64,000 nt of DNA from Vibrio sp. BS-M-Sm-2. GTDB taxonomy: Bacteria > Pseudomonadota > Gammaproteobacteria > Enterobacterales > Vibrionaceae. A model generated the notes under the pieces. That model had not been told where the DNA came from. It made no database searches and saw only the letters and a program-made list of their open reading frames with translations. Every line of letters starts with the position of its first letter. The first letter of the stretch is position 1. The position numbers and the translations under genes are program-made. Shown here piece after piece: positions 1-8,168 of the stretch. The stretch covers positions 2,046,001 through 2,110,000 of the forward strand of contig NZ_CP167894.1 of the NCBI RefSeq assembly GCF_041504345.1, written 5' to 3'.

Positions 1-165
1 ACATTGACTAAGCTAGATGGTACGGCGAAAGGTGGTGTGATTTTCTCAATTGCTGACCAGTTCCAGATTCCAATCCGCTACATTGGTGTGGGTGAAGGTA
101 TTGATGACCTGCGTCCATTTGAATCTAAAGACTTCATTGAAGCACTATTTAGCCGCGAAGAGTAA
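1..165 (+). CDS. ftsY: Signal recognition particle receptor FtsY, C-terminal end (partial)
   Basis: Only the last 54 codons are in the window; the gene enters from the left edge and stops with TAA at 163-165. The translation contains the end of an SRP-type GTPase G domain: TKLDGTAKGG near the start (the G4 TKxD motif followed by the closing-loop DGTAKGG), then IRYIGVGEGIDDLRPF, which matches the conserved C-terminus of FtsY. FtsY is the membrane receptor that docks SRP-ribosome complexes at the translocon. It lies 78 bases upstream of ftsE, as in the classical ftsY-ftsE-ftsX cluster, so co-transcription with ftsEX is likely. Confidence 0.95.
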   Translation, partial: TLTKLDGTAKGGVIFSIADQFQIPIRYIGVGEGIDDLRPFESKDFIEALFSREE

Positions 166-243
166 CGCGAGTAGCAAAGTGGTTTATCCTTAATTTGCTA
201 CCGTTTTTAAATTTGATATTAGTGATCGTAAGAGGAATTTTCG

Positions 244-921
244 GTGATCAAATTTCAGCAAGTGAGTAAAGCTTACCGAGGTGGAAGACAAGCGCTCCAA
301 AAAGTAGACTTTCACCTGAAACGTGGAGAGATGGCTTTTTTGGGTGGGCACTCTGGGGCTGGTAAAAGTACCTTGCTGAAGTTGATCTGCGCGATAGAGC
401 GTCCAACCGATGGACGAGTCTGGTTCAACGATCACGATATCACTCGTATCCCAGCCAAAGACATTCCTTTCTTACGTCGTAATATTGGGATTGTTTTTCA
501 AGACCATCGCCTGCTGATGGATCGCTCGATCTTCGATAACGTTGCTCTGCCTATGCGCATTGAATCTATTTCTGAAAACGAAATAAAACGCCGAGTCAGT
601 GCTGCGTTGGACAAAACAGGTTTACTAGACAAGGCCCGTTGTTTGCCAAGCCAACTTTCGGGTGGTGAACAACAACGCGTGGGTATTGCTCGAGCTGTGG
701 TGAACCGCCCAACTCTGCTTTTAGCAGATGAGCCTACCGGTAACCTAGATCCTGAATTATCTAACCGTGTGTTGCGATTGTTTGAAGAGTTCAACCGCGC
801 AGGTGTTACGATCATCCTAGCGACGCACGATATCGGGTTAGTGAACACTCGCCCTCAATACCGCCATCTTGAATTAAACCAAGGATTTTTGAGTGAGGTT
901 GAAGACTATGGCCGCGAATAA
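244..921 (+). CDS. ftsE: Cell division ATP-binding protein FtsE
   Basis: 225-residue ABC ATPase of normal FtsE length. All nucleotide-binding motifs are intact: Walker [10 protein letters not shown] at 35-43, Q-loop around Q86, signature LSGGEQQR at 138-145, Walker B LLLADEP at 158-164 and a switch His in ATHD near 199. With FtsX it forms the membrane complex that activates peptidoglycan hydrolases at the septum through periplasmic partners. It starts with GTG, preceded by AGAGGAA. The 3' end overlaps the ftsX start, which suggests translational coupling. No oddities. Confidence 0.96.
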   Translation: MIKFQQVSKAYRGGRQALQKVDFHLKRGEMAFLGGHSGAGKSTLLKLICAIERPTDGRVWFNDHDITRIPAKDIPFLRRNIGIVFQDHRLLMDRSIFDNVALPMRIESISENEIKRRVSAALDKTGLLDKARCLPSQLSGGEQQRVGIARAVVNRPTLLLADEPTGNLDPELSNRVLRLFEEFNRAGVTIILATHDIGLVNTRPQYRHLELNQGFLSEVEDYGRE

Positions 922-1876
922 GCGCATTAAGAAACCTCAATCTAATCGAGCAGCGAACCGCACCTCAAGCGACGGCTTCTTTATCGTTCACTGGAAACAA
1001 GCCAAGTCATCGTTCTCGCAAATGTGGCAGCGCCCGTTAGGCAACTTGCTGACCCTTGCGGTGATCTCAATGGCGTTGGCGATGCCAGCTTGTTTGTACC
1101 TATTGGGTAAAAATGTGGGTGAAGTAGCGCAAGATGTCACTAGCCCGTCACAAATAAGTGCTTATGTAGAGGATGGTATTCCTGAGCCCCGAGTAATGGT
1201 GCTTAAGGATGAAATCGAAAGTTGGGATCAAGTCGAGCTGGTGGAGTACATCTCTCCACAGCAAGGGCTTGCAGACCTCAGCCAGTATTCTGGTTTTGAA
1301 GATGCCCTAACCATCTTAGACGATTATTCACTGCCAGGTGTGCTGGTGATTACGCCAAGCGTACACAGCGATACCCTAATTAAAGAACTGGCAGGCACAG
1401 TTAAACAACAAGAATTAGTCACCGATGTTCGTTTAGACGAAGATTGGTTAGCTCGATTAGATGCGATCAAAGCATTAGCGGCTGTCATCGTGATTACCTT
1501 AACGGTATTGATGTTGGGCGCGGTATTTCTGATTATCGGCAATACACTACGATTTAATGTGTTGGCGCATAAAGAAGAGATTCAAACCATGAAGCTGATT
1601 GGTGCGACCGACAGTTATATTCTTCGACCATACCTTTATGCAGGGATGTGGTTTGGCGTTTTAGGTTCGATTAGCGCTTGGGTAATGACGGCATTGATTA
1701 CCGTATTACTGAACAGCGCAGTGGATGACTTGGCTCAGCTATACGACAGTCACTTCCGTTTAATTGGCCTGAGTTGGGATGAGTCTTTACTGCTTTTGAT
1801 CGTCGGAACCCTGCTGGGTAGTGTGGCTGCGAAGCTTTCTGCACAGCGTCACCTAAAAGAAATTGAACCAGTTTAG
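908..1876 (+). CDS. ftsX: Cell division protein FtsX (permease partner of FtsE)
   Basis: About 322 residues. The order is a basic cytoplasmic N-terminus, a first membrane segment (near LLTLAVISMALAMPACLYLLG), a periplasmic domain of about 100 residues, and three more membrane segments at the C-terminus (AVIVITLTVLMLGAVFLI, the segment around YAGMWFGVLGSISAWV, and ESLLLLIVGTLLGSVAA). This is the standard FtsX topology. It transmits FtsE ATP hydrolysis to cell-wall hydrolase activators. I chose ATG 908 with GAGG about 9 bases upstream; it overlaps ftsE by 14 bases. A GTG at 893 in the same frame, with AAGGA upstream, is the alternative start and would add five residues. Confidence 0.93.
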   Translation: MAANKRIKKPQSNRAANRTSSDGFFIVHWKQAKSSFSQMWQRPLGNLLTLAVISMALAMPACLYLLGKNVGEVAQDVTSPSQISAYVEDGIPEPRVMVLKDEIESWDQVELVEYISPQQGLADLSQYSGFEDALTILDDYSLPGVLVITPSVHSDTLIKELAGTVKQQELVTDVRLDEDWLARLDAIKALAAVIVITLTVLMLGAVFLIIGNTLRFNVLAHKEEIQTMKLIGATDSYILRPYLYAGMWFGVLGSISAWVMTALITVLLNSAVDDLAQLYDSHFRLIGLSWDESLLLLIVGTLLGSVAAKLSAQRHLKEIEPV

Positions 1877-1930
1877 GTGAATAGAGTCATATTTAGACGA
1901 AAAATAGGCACTTCTTAACCAGTTTTTGTC

Positions 1931-1958
1931 TTGTATAGACGAATTGATTATGCATAAT
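1931..1958 (+). promoter_or_regulatory. Possible sigma-70-type promoter of rpoH
   Basis: TTGTAT (1931-1936) and CATAAT (1953-1958) are separated by 16 bases, about 95 bases upstream of the rpoH start. Just downstream, CTTGAAACCT (1971-1980) and AGGTTCAAG (1991-1999) form an imperfect inverted repeat in what would be the leader. rpoH genes are commonly under several promoters and an RNA thermosensor; I can only say that the spacing here permits one promoter plus a structured leader. Confidence 0.35.
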
Positions 1959-2053
1959 TACTTCCCCCTCCTTGAAACCTGTTCATTTTAGGTTCAAGAT
2001 TGTCGGGTTTTAATAGATGTATTACTCCAGATCAGAGATTGATGAGGAACCGA

Positions 2054-2911
2054 ATGGCAAACCAAGCGTATCAAATGGCTTTAGTCACACAAGATAGTTT
2101 AGATAGCTATATCCGCTCAGCGAACAGCTACCCAATGCTGACACCTGAAGAGGAACGTGGACTTGCAGAGCGATTACATTACAAAGGTGAGATCGATGCT
2201 GCGAAAGGTTTGATCCTTTCCCACCTACGATTCGTGGTGCACGTTGCAAGAGGCTACTCTGGCTACGGGTTGCCAATGGCTGATCTCGTCCAGGAAGGTA
2301 ACATCGGCTTGATGAAGGCTGTTAAGCGCTTCAATCCAGAAGTTGGTGTTCGATTGGTTTCTTTCGCAGTTCACTGGATTAAAGCTGAAATCCATGAATA
2401 CGTTCTGCGTAACTGGCGCATCGTTAAAATTGCGACAACTAAAGCACAGCGTAAACTGTTCTTTAACCTTCGTAAGTCTAAAAAGCGTTTAGGTTGGTTT
2501 AATAACGGTGAAGTTGAGACAGTTGCTCGTGAGCTAGGTGTTGAGCCTTCTGAAGTTCGTGAAATGGAATCTCGCTTAGCGGCACAAGACGCGACGTTTG
2601 AAGCGCCTATGGACGATGACGACGGCGGTTCTGCTTACACAGCTCCAGTTTACTACCTAGAAGACAAAGCATCAGACGTTGCTGAAACGGTAGAAGCGGC
2701 TAACTGGGAGTCACACACCAATAATCGCCTAGGACTCGCACTAGCAAGCTTAGACGAGCGTAGCCAACACATTGTTCGCTCACGTTGGTTAGACGACAAT
2801 AAAGCGACCCTGCAAGACTTAGCGGATACCTACAGCATTTCTGCAGAGCGTGTTCGCCAGTTAGAAAAGAATGCGATGAAGAAATTGAAGCAAGCCGTTG
2901 GCGATTTCTAA
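2054..2911 (+). CDS. rpoH: RNA polymerase heat-shock sigma factor, sigma-32
   Basis: 285 residues, normal length. Region 2 is clear ([41 protein letters not shown]), including the RpoH-type region 2.4. The RpoH box follows ([16 protein letters not shown]), and region 4 with its HTH is near the C-terminus ([27 protein letters not shown]). It directs polymerase to chaperone and protease promoters. I chose ATG 2054 because GAGGA lies 5 bases upstream and the protein then begins [10 protein letters not shown] like other vibrio RpoH; an upstream extension of 18 codons in the same frame looks non-coding. A strong terminator follows. Confidence 0.96.
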   Translation: MANQAYQMALVTQDSLDSYIRSANSYPMLTPEEERGLAERLHYKGEIDAAKGLILSHLRFVVHVARGYSGYGLPMADLVQEGNIGLMKAVKRFNPEVGVRLVSFAVHWIKAEIHEYVLRNWRIVKIATTKAQRKLFFNLRKSKKRLGWFNNGEVETVARELGVEPSEVREMESRLAAQDATFEAPMDDDDGGSAYTAPVYYLEDKASDVAETVEAANWESHTNNRLGLALASLDERSQHIVRSRWLDDNKATLQDLADTYSISAERVRQLEKNAMKKLKQAVGDF

Positions 2912-2974
2912 TAGCATCTAGTTTCTATTAGCTTCTACCTTCTAATAGTAGAGCTAGCAAATAACTGAATTTTG

Positions 2975-3007
2975 AAAAGGCCGAGATCGAGAGATCTCGG
3001 CCTTTTT
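2975..3007 (+). terminator. Rho-independent terminator of rpoH
   Basis: A 14-bp perfect stem, AAAAGGCCGAGATC / GATCTCGGCCTTTT, with a GAGA loop and a run of five T. It contains two GATC sites that also belong to the GATC-rich strip to the right. Confidence 0.9.
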
Positions 3008-3274
3008 GTTTTGGATCGATTTCTCAATTTTTGCGATCGAAATTTGCAAAATGATTTTGTGGATAACTCTGTGAGAAGTTTATTCGTCAGCTGTCTAAAA
3101 GCAGGGTGTAGTAAGGCTTTGACGGGGTTTTTCGAGTGGGGATATTTTTCAGTTAACCCACAGTTAGATCAGGATCCTTACTACATGTTGTGGATCTATT
3201 TTTAAAAAGGCACTTTATTCACGCAATTCACAGATTTATCCACAAATGGTGTAAAAGTGATCGCTGGTGGATAA
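2985..3274. promoter_or_regulatory. Intergenic strip with DnaA boxes and clustered GATC sites
   Basis: The space between rpoH and glpE has no credible gene. It contains a perfect DnaA box TTATCCACA at 3236-3244, a perfect box in the other orientation (TGTGGATAA) at 3058-3066, a one-mismatch box (GGTGGATAA) at 3266-3274 and a weaker TGTGGATCT at 3189-3197. GATC occurs eight times between 2985 and 3262 (at 2985, 2993, 3014, 3035, 3167, 3173, 3193, 3259), where about one is expected by chance. This is the composition of DnaA-binding, Dam-sensitive loci. It may bind DnaA as a titration or regulatory site; that function is inferred. Confidence 0.5.
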
Positions 3275-3353
3275 CCTTATTAAGTGGATGTGAATGTTAG
3301 CCTTGGGATAGGTTACAATGGCAGCAAAGTAAATCAGTATAAAAGAGAAAGTC

Positions 3354-3674
3354 ATGGACCAGTTTAAACATATCGATGTTAAAGGCGCTCAAGCCCTCAT
3401 TGAACAAGGCAACGCTCGACTTGTCGATATACGTGACCCGCAGTCTTTTGCGGTTGCTCACTCACAAACAGCCTACCACCTGACTAACGATACAATGGTG
3501 TCGTTCATGGATGAGGTTGAGTTCGAACAACCTATCTTGGTGATGTGCTACCACGGTATTAGTAGCCAAGGTGCAGCACAATATTTAGTGAACCAAGGCT
3601 TTGAAGAGGTATATAGTGTAGACGGCGGTTTCGAAGCTTGGCACCGTGCTGAACTTCCTGTGATTGCTGGTTAA
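3354..3674 (+). CDS. glpE: Thiosulfate sulfurtransferase GlpE (single-domain rhodanese)
   Basis: 106 residues, one rhodanese domain, which is the GlpE length. The active-site loop is CYHGISS, with the catalytic cysteine at position 65 exactly where GlpE has it. DIRDP at 25-29 is the usual N-terminal rhodanese motif. The enzyme moves sulfane sulfur from thiosulfate to cyanide or thioredoxin in vitro; its role in the cell is uncertain. A ribosome site AAAGAGAAAG lies just before the ATG. glpG follows after 49 bases, so the pair is probably one transcript. Confidence 0.93.
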   Translation: MDQFKHIDVKGAQALIEQGNARLVDIRDPQSFAVAHSQTAYHLTNDTMVSFMDEVEFEQPILVMCYHGISSQGAAQYLVNQGFEEVYSVDGGFEAWHRAELPVIAG

Positions 3675-3723
3675 TTACCTTTATCGCTTCAAGCATCTCT
3701 CATAGTATGAATAGGAAGTAACA

Positions 3724-4566
3724 ATGATTAGATTGATGGTGTTAGACAACCCACGTCTTGCTCAAGCATTTATTGATTATATGGCGTCTCGTCAGATCCC
3801 TATTCAGATGTCTCCTGAGGGGGAAGGGCGTTTTGCTCTTTGGCTTATTGATGGTCAATTTCAGGTGGAAACTGAAGCTGAGCTCAACCGCTTTTTGTCG
3901 GAACCCAATCATAAGCGTTATCAAGCGGCGTCTTGGGATATGGCAGAGACTAGAAAGAGCAACTTTCATTATCACACGCCAAGCTTCATGGGCATGATAA
4001 AAGCCAAAGCTGGCCCAGTGACACTGAGTATCATGTTGGTGTGTGTGGTGATTTTTGCTTTGCAGCAGATAGGGTTCGGGCAAGCGATTTTTAACGCATT
4101 GCATTTCCCTGCGGTTGATGGGCAGCAATGGCAATTGTGGCGCTGGCTCAGTCATGCTGTTTTGCATTTCTCAGTTATGCACATCGCATTTAATATCTTG
4201 TGGTGGTGGCAACTGGGTGGAGATATTGAGAAAAAGTTAGGCGGTCTTAAGTTACTGCAAATATTTGCTGTCTCTTCTGCGCTTTCAGGTGCTGGGCAGT
4301 ATTGGGTTGAGGGGGCGAACTTCGGTGGTTTGTCTGGTGTTGTGTATGCCTTGGTTGGTTACTTATGGGTTGTCGGTGCGAAGGCGCCGCAACTTGGTTT
4401 AGGTATCCCGAGACAGATTGTCGGCTTTATGTTGGTGTGGTTGGTACTTGGGTACATGCAGCCATTTATGGCTATCGCCAATACTGCGCATTTAGCTGGC
4501 CTAGCCGCTGGTGTGATTATTGGCTTTATCGATGCGATGAAAGCACCAAGCTCGGCAAGAAGTTAA
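3724..4566 (+). CDS. glpG: Rhomboid intramembrane serine protease GlpG
   Basis: 280 residues. The first 90 or so form the cytoplasmic GlpG N-domain; six membrane segments follow. Catalytic residues are present: Ser204 in GGLSG and His256 in ANTAHLAG, with the oxyanion-helper motif HFSVMHIAFN (His153, Asn157). It cleaves membrane proteins within their transmembrane helix. AGGAAG precedes the ATG by about 5 bases. It is followed by a two-way terminator shared with the convergent FliL-like gene. Confidence 0.95.
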   Translation: MIRLMVLDNPRLAQAFIDYMASRQIPIQMSPEGEGRFALWLIDGQFQVETEAELNRFLSEPNHKRYQAASWDMAETRKSNFHYHTPSFMGMIKAKAGPVTLSIMLVCVVIFALQQIGFGQAIFNALHFPAVDGQQWQLWRWLSHAVLHFSVMHIAFNILWWWQLGGDIEKKLGGLKLLQIFAVSSALSGAGQYWVEGANFGGLSGVVYALVGYLWVVGAKAPQLGLGIPRQIVGFMLVWLVLGYMQPFMAIANTAHLAGLAAGVIIGFIDAMKAPSSARS

Positions 4567-4602
4567 CTCATATCTTCTCGTGAGTAGGCAAACGATAGAG
4601 AC

Positions 4603-4631
4603 AAAAAAGCGGCCAGATGAGCCGCTTTTTT
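4603..4631. terminator. Bidirectional terminator between glpG and the FliL-like gene
   Basis: AAAAAAGCGGC, a 7-base loop, then GCCGCTTTTTT. The A-run and T-run flanking the stem make it usable in both directions, which fits the convergent genes. Confidence 0.85.
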
Positions 4632-4652
4632 ATTGGGATTCGTTTTACATCA

Positions 4653-5060
4653 TTACTGATAAAGGTATTTGGTAAACAGTAAGTCAGCAATCAGGGTTTT
4701 ACCTGTCTCTGGAAGCAAAATCTTGTTGAGGTGCTCAACTAAGGATTTTCTTAAGTCTTCACGGCCGGATAGAGACTTAATGGTTTCTTCGTTTTGTTTG
4801 CCAAGCAATTCAATCACCGCATCGCGAATCAGTGGTTGGTGATGCTCAATAGCGGCCAAGTCGTTACTATTTGCCACCATGATGTCGAGGCGAACCTGAA
4901 TGTAGCCCAGTTTTTTACCTTTAGTGTAAAAATTGGTGGTCAGGTCTGGCTCTAGTGTGAAGTAGGCGAGTTTAGCTGCCGACTCCTCTTCAGCGAAACT
5001 TGATGCTGAAAAGAGTAGGGTAATCGCAAGAAATATTTGGGCTACATAACGTTTGTGCAT
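4653..5060 (-). CDS. FliL-like secreted protein
   Basis: 135 residues. There is a clear signal peptide (basic MHKR, then a hydrophobic stretch, cleavage likely after SFA near residue 23), followed by a soluble domain with the FliL pattern: YFTLEPDLTTNFYTKGKKLGYIQVRLDIMV, then a basic/acidic helix and RKSLVEHLNKILLPETGKTLIADLLFTKYLYQ. True FliL is anchored in the membrane at the flagellar motor; this protein instead appears to be exported and lies far from flagellar genes, between glpG and ubiC. A role around the flagellum or as a stand-alone periplasmic relative is possible; function unknown. Confidence 0.75.
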   Translation of the reverse strand: MHKRYVAQIFLAITLLFSASSFAEEESAAKLAYFTLEPDLTTNFYTKGKKLGYIQVRLDIMVANSNDLAAIEHHQPLIRDAVIELLGKQNEETIKSLSGREDLRKSLVEHLNKILLPETGKTLIADLLFTKYLYQ

Positions 5061-5222
5061 ATTTGTGACTTTTCTTTAGTTTATTCGCGATATTCGAAAC
5101 GCATTAGTCTTGTTACAATGAGCGGTCTAAATCTAAATACGTTTACAATTCGAAGAACGCTTTAATTTTGTTCGAAAGTTGAAGCTTTATTGTACGTGTA
5201 AAGTCACCTATTGAATACTAGT

Positions 5223-5765
5223 ATGAATCAGCCAATATCGCTGTATCTTAATTCGTTAATGAATGTAGATTGGCAAAGTACAGAAACATTTGATTTTCCT
5301 AATAAAACCACCAAAGAGTGGCTGATGGAGCAAGGTTCTCTTTCCCGCAAGTTGGGTAAGTGCTGTCAGCACCTGTCTGTTGAGTTGCTTCATAATCAAG
5401 TTGTAGAACGCTCAATGCTACAACAGGACGAGGAACATCTTTTATCATCGTTTGATTGCTTACTGCGTAAAGTGATTTTAAAGGGTGATGACGAACCGTG
5501 GGTGTTAGGTCGAACCTTGATCCCCCGAGTCACATTAGAAGACCATCAACACTCTGACCTTTCTCAACAAGGTAATGTCCCGCTTGGATTGACCGTTTTC
5601 AGTGCTGAGAACGTGGAGCGAGATGCGCTGCAAGTCGGTTGGGTTATCGCAGGCGATGAGCGATTACTCGCGCGTCGTTCTCGATTATGGATGAACCATA
5701 AACCGATGCTTGTGGCAGAACTGTTTTTACCAACATCACCCATTTACTCTAAGGAGAGTGTGTAA
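5223..5765 (+). CDS. ubiC: Chorismate--pyruvate lyase UbiC
   Basis: About 180 residues. It converts chorismate to 4-hydroxybenzoate plus pyruvate, the first committed step of ubiquinone synthesis. Recognisable family features are TKEWLMEQGSLSRKL near the N-terminus, the DEPWVLGRTLIP segment in the middle, and a C-terminal LLARRSRLWMNHKPMLVAELFLP that holds the active-site basic and acidic residues. ATG 5223 is preferred over a TTG 12 bases earlier; neither has a strong ribosome site. The stop codon touches the ubiA start with no gap, so the two are co-translated. Confidence 0.92.
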   Translation: MNQPISLYLNSLMNVDWQSTETFDFPNKTTKEWLMEQGSLSRKLGKCCQHLSVELLHNQVVERSMLQQDEEHLLSSFDCLLRKVILKGDDEPWVLGRTLIPRVTLEDHQHSDLSQQGNVPLGLTVFSAENVERDALQVGWVIAGDERLLARRSRLWMNHKPMLVAELFLPTSPIYSKESV

Positions 5766-6620
5766 ATGCTTGCCACCAAAGCGAAGGCGTATTGGCAATT
5801 AACGCGAATGAATCGCCCGATTGGTACCCTGTTACTCCTTTGGCCGACCTTGTGGTCACTGATTATCGCCGCACAAGGTATGCCTGATTTTGATGTCTTG
5901 GTTGTTTTCGTACTCGGCGTGGTGTTGATGCGTTCAGCTGGCTGTGTGATCAATGACTTTGCTGACCGTAAAGTAGATGGTCATGTTAAACGTACCAAGC
6001 TGCGTCCATTACCTTCAGGTTTGGTTTCCAGTAAGGAAGCGATTCTGCTCTTTTTAGTGCTAGCCGTGGTTTCATTTTTGTTGGTACTCACCATGAATCC
6101 ACTGACCATAAAGCTCTCTTTTATCGGTGTTGGTTTAGCTTTTATTTATCCTTTTATGAAGCGGTTTACACACCTTCCTCAGATATTTCTGGGGTTGGCG
6201 TTCAGCTGGGCAATACCAATGGCTTGGGCTGCGCAAACCAATGAGCTACCAAGCGTTGTCTGGTTCATCTTCGTGATTAATGCATTGTGGACTATTGCCT
6301 ACGACACGCAATATGCGATGGTTGACCGAGATGACGATCTGAAGATTGGCATTAAATCGACGGCTATTTTATTTGGTCGCTTCGATAAACTGATTATTGG
6401 TTCTTTACAACTCGTCACCCTAGCGATGCTGATTGCGTTAGGCATGTATTACCAATTAGGTGACACCTTCTATTGGGCACTGTTGGTAGCTGGGAGCTTA
6501 TTTGTGTATCAACAACATCTGATGCGCCACCGAGACCGCGACCTATGCTTTCAAGCTTTTCTCAACAACAACTATGTTGGAATGGCAGTGACCGTGGGTT
6601 TGTTCATTACCTTCTGGTAA
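5766..6620 (+). CDS. ubiA: 4-hydroxybenzoate octaprenyltransferase UbiA
   Basis: 284 residues, multi-pass membrane protein. The first aspartate-rich motif is NDFADRKVD at 63-71 and the second is [13 protein letters not shown] at 179-191; these bind the Mg-prenyl diphosphate. It attaches the polyprenyl tail to 4-hydroxybenzoate in the inner membrane. The ATG follows the ubiC stop directly, and AAGGAG sits inside the end of ubiC. Its original terminator downstream has been split by an insertion sequence. Confidence 0.95.
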   Translation: MLATKAKAYWQLTRMNRPIGTLLLLWPTLWSLIIAAQGMPDFDVLVVFVLGVVLMRSAGCVINDFADRKVDGHVKRTKLRPLPSGLVSSKEAILLFLVLAVVSFLLVLTMNPLTIKLSFIGVGLAFIYPFMKRFTHLPQIFLGLAFSWAIPMAWAAQTNELPSVVWFIFVINALWTIAYDTQYAMVDRDDDLKIGIKSTAILFGRFDKLIIGSLQLVTLAMLIALGMYYQLGDTFYWALLVAGSLFVYQQHLMRHRDRDLCFQAFLNNNYVGMAVTVGLFITFW

Positions 6621-6661
6621 GCATCAGCTTTTCGAGTTAACGAATGCTAAAGAAAAAGGCA

Positions 6662-6672
6662 CCCATTGGGTG
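6662..6672 (+). repeat. Target site duplication, left copy
   Basis: CCCATTGGGTG immediately left of the IS, repeated exactly at 8107-8117. The duplicated sequence is the loop and upper stem of the terminator that joined ubiA and plsB. A boundary shifted by one base at each end would give 9 bp, but 11 bp fits the IS4 end sequence TAATGCC and the known IS4 duplication length. Confidence 0.9.
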
Positions 6673-6673
6673 T

Positions 6674-6706
6674 AATGCCAGTCAGTTAAGCTGACTGGCA
6701 TTTTTT
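6674..6706 (+). terminator. Stem-loop with T-run at the left end of the IS
   Basis: A 12-bp perfect stem AATGCCAGTCAG / CTGACTGGCATT, loop TTAAG, then six T on the plus strand. It includes the left inverted repeat and the last codons of the transposase. For plus-strand transcripts arriving from ubiA it has the form of an intrinsic terminator. Confidence 0.7.
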
Positions 6707-8013
6707 CTGTTTGTTGCATATTTCTTGGGTTTCAGTTTTACCCAGCGAGGATAGCTTCTATCTTCTCTTCGGGGTGGTAGGATAAACATAGATACTTGCT
6801 GTAATAACACTTCATAGTGTTTAGGTAGTTTTCCCGGGCTCGTTAAAGGTAAAGCAGCGAAGTATTGAGTCACAGCCATGGCACTACTCGTAAAGCTTAA
6901 TTGATTCGGCCAGATGCTATCTAACTTACTCGCTGCTTTTGTCATAACCTGCCTTATAAGGTTATAGGCTAACAAAATTCCCCAGAGCTCCTGTTTGACC
7001 ATATCTGGCCGCTTACTTCGCAATGTATACTCACTATCCAGCAAGGTTTGCTTCATTTCCCGATAGCCTAATTCGATCTCCCAACGATAGCGATAGAGCT
7101 CTACGATGTCTTCACCAGGAAAGCGCAACCCATCACACATTGATGTAAGTACCTGATATTCCTTACCCTTGATAATTTTCGATACTAACCTTGCTTCTAT
7201 TGTCTCAGGGAGATCACTGAACTTCTTTCTTGCCTGAGGTGTTGTTTTTATGGCAACGATAGCGTCACTCCGGCTGTATTTATGGACGACTTCATACTGA
7301 AAGTCCTTTCTCACAGGGAGCATCCAATGCCTTTCTTGACCTACTTTGTTCCAACGATTAAGCAGCCCTAAAGAGTAATATCCTTTATCAAAAATAGTCA
7401 GAGAATGATTTGGTGTTTGCTCGATGAGCTCTTCTGCGAGCCGCATTTCGCTGGTGCGATAGTCAGAGAATGCACTATCGATTAGTTGATGACTTGTAAG
7501 CTCCATCAAGCAAACCATACGTACCTTAGGGTAAATATTTTCAGATGATTGATTACGCTGCGCTTTAAATTCTTGATGATTTTCAGGTGTATCTGTTGTT
7601 CTCCAAACGACACCATCGACGGAGAGAAGGTTTAATCCACACCAAGTTTCGAAGTTAGACGCTTGATAGCTATGCGCTGCCATCTTCTTAAAGACTTGCT
7701 TTACACCTTCTTCACCTAATCTCTGCCTCGCTTGAACAACAGCACTTGGTGCAACAAAGCGTTGTTTGTCTGGCAGGACAATATCGAGTTGGTTAGCGAT
7801 ATCCCAAACAGATTGTTGACGAAAGAGACTCATTCCAACAACGGACCAAAGTACTGCTTCCAAAGGTAACCGTCTTCTTCTAACGGTTGCTACGCCAGCT
7901 TGCTCAAAGCCTTGCTGGATAAGCTCTGGACTAAGAATGTCAGAGTATTTGTCAAAGTGATGGAAGGTATTACATGACCGAAAAGTATTAGCAAGTTGGC
8001 TTTCTAAAGACAT
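6682..8013 (-). CDS. IS4-family transposase
   Basis: 443 residues. It begins with the IS4-type N-terminal domain (about residues 20-120), then the DDE catalytic core: Asp133 in [10 protein letters not shown], Asp209 in IFDKGYY and Glu314 inside a perfect YREK signature (Tyr307, Arg310, Glu314, Lys321). The long stretch between the second Asp and the Glu is the beta-strand insertion typical of this family. It catalyses cut-and-paste transposition of the 6673-8106 element. The reading frame is intact, so it is probably active. The start ATG directly follows a strong stem-loop, leaving no ordinary ribosome site next to it, which suggests low translation. Confidence 0.95.
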   Translation of the reverse strand: MSLESQLANTFRSCNTFHHFDKYSDILSPELIQQGFEQAGVATVRRRRLPLEAVLWSVVGMSLFRQQSVWDIANQLDIVLPDKQRFVAPSAVVQARQRLGEEGVKQVFKKMAAHSYQASNFETWCGLNLLSVDGVVWRTTDTPENHQEFKAQRNQSSENIYPKVRMVCLMELTSHQLIDSAFSDYRTSEMRLAEELIEQTPNHSLTIFDKGYYSLGLLNRWNKVGQERHWMLPVRKDFQYEVVHKYSRSDAIVAIKTTPQARKKFSDLPETIEARLVSKIIKGKEYQVLTSMCDGLRFPGEDIVELYRYRWEIELGYREMKQTLLDSEYTLRSKRPDMVKQELWGILLAYNLIRQVMTKAASKLDSIWPNQLSFTSSAMAVTQYFAALPLTSPGKLPKHYEVLLQQVSMFILPPRREDRSYPRWVKLKPKKYATNRKNASQLN

Positions 8014-8015
8014 AA

Positions 8016-8050
8016 AAAATCCGATATTAGTTTCCTAATATCGGATTTTG
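8016..8050 (-). promoter_or_regulatory. Stem-loop in the transposase leader
   Basis: On the minus strand AAAATCCGATATTAG, loop GAAA, then CTAATATCGGATTTT: a 15-bp perfect stem ending three bases before the transposase ATG and followed by T residues. The only purine-rich ribosome-site-like sequence (AGGAAA) is in the loop. Such structures in insertion sequences block expression from transcripts that enter from outside; here that role is inferred. Confidence 0.6.
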
Positions 8051-8106
8051 AAGCCTTTTGAGGATCGGTCAAATGATCTCACAAATTTCTTAACTGATCG
8101 GCATTA

Positions 8107-8117
8107 CCCATTGGGTG
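8107..8117 (+). repeat. Target site duplication, right copy
   Basis: CCCATTGGGTG, identical to 6662-6672. Joining the two flanks at this sequence restores a perfect stem (GGCACCCATTGGGTGCC) with an A-run before and a T-run after. Confidence 0.9.
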
Positions 8118-8168
8118 CCTTTTTTGATCGTGTTCCGTTTTGTTATTAAAGCGACACCAAACGGGTTG

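Larger units (their letters stand above)
6673..8106 (-). mobile_element. IS4-group insertion sequence (1434 bp), complete
   Basis: The element is bounded by 18-bp imperfect inverted repeats: left TAATGCCAGTCAGTTAAG (6673-6690) and the complement of the right end (8089-8106), TAATGCCGATCAGTTAAG, two differences. The right end equals, as I recall it, the terminal repeat of E. coli IS4. It carries one intact transposase on the minus strand, and direct repeats of 11 bp flank it, so it looks like a recent insertion. Each end has a stem-loop: 6674-6706 at the left, and 8016-8050 just before the transposase start. Confidence 0.93.

Noticed and set aside
2972..3205. 77-codon frame downstream of rpoH
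   Set aside because: It starts inside the rpoH terminator stem, has no ribosome site and covers the DnaA-box strip.
2985..3274. A replication origin (oriC) or crtS site
   Set aside because: The flanking genes (rpoH, glpE) are not those known at vibrio origins or at crtS, and there is no AT-rich unwinding array next to the boxes; a DnaA-binding site is the most I can support.
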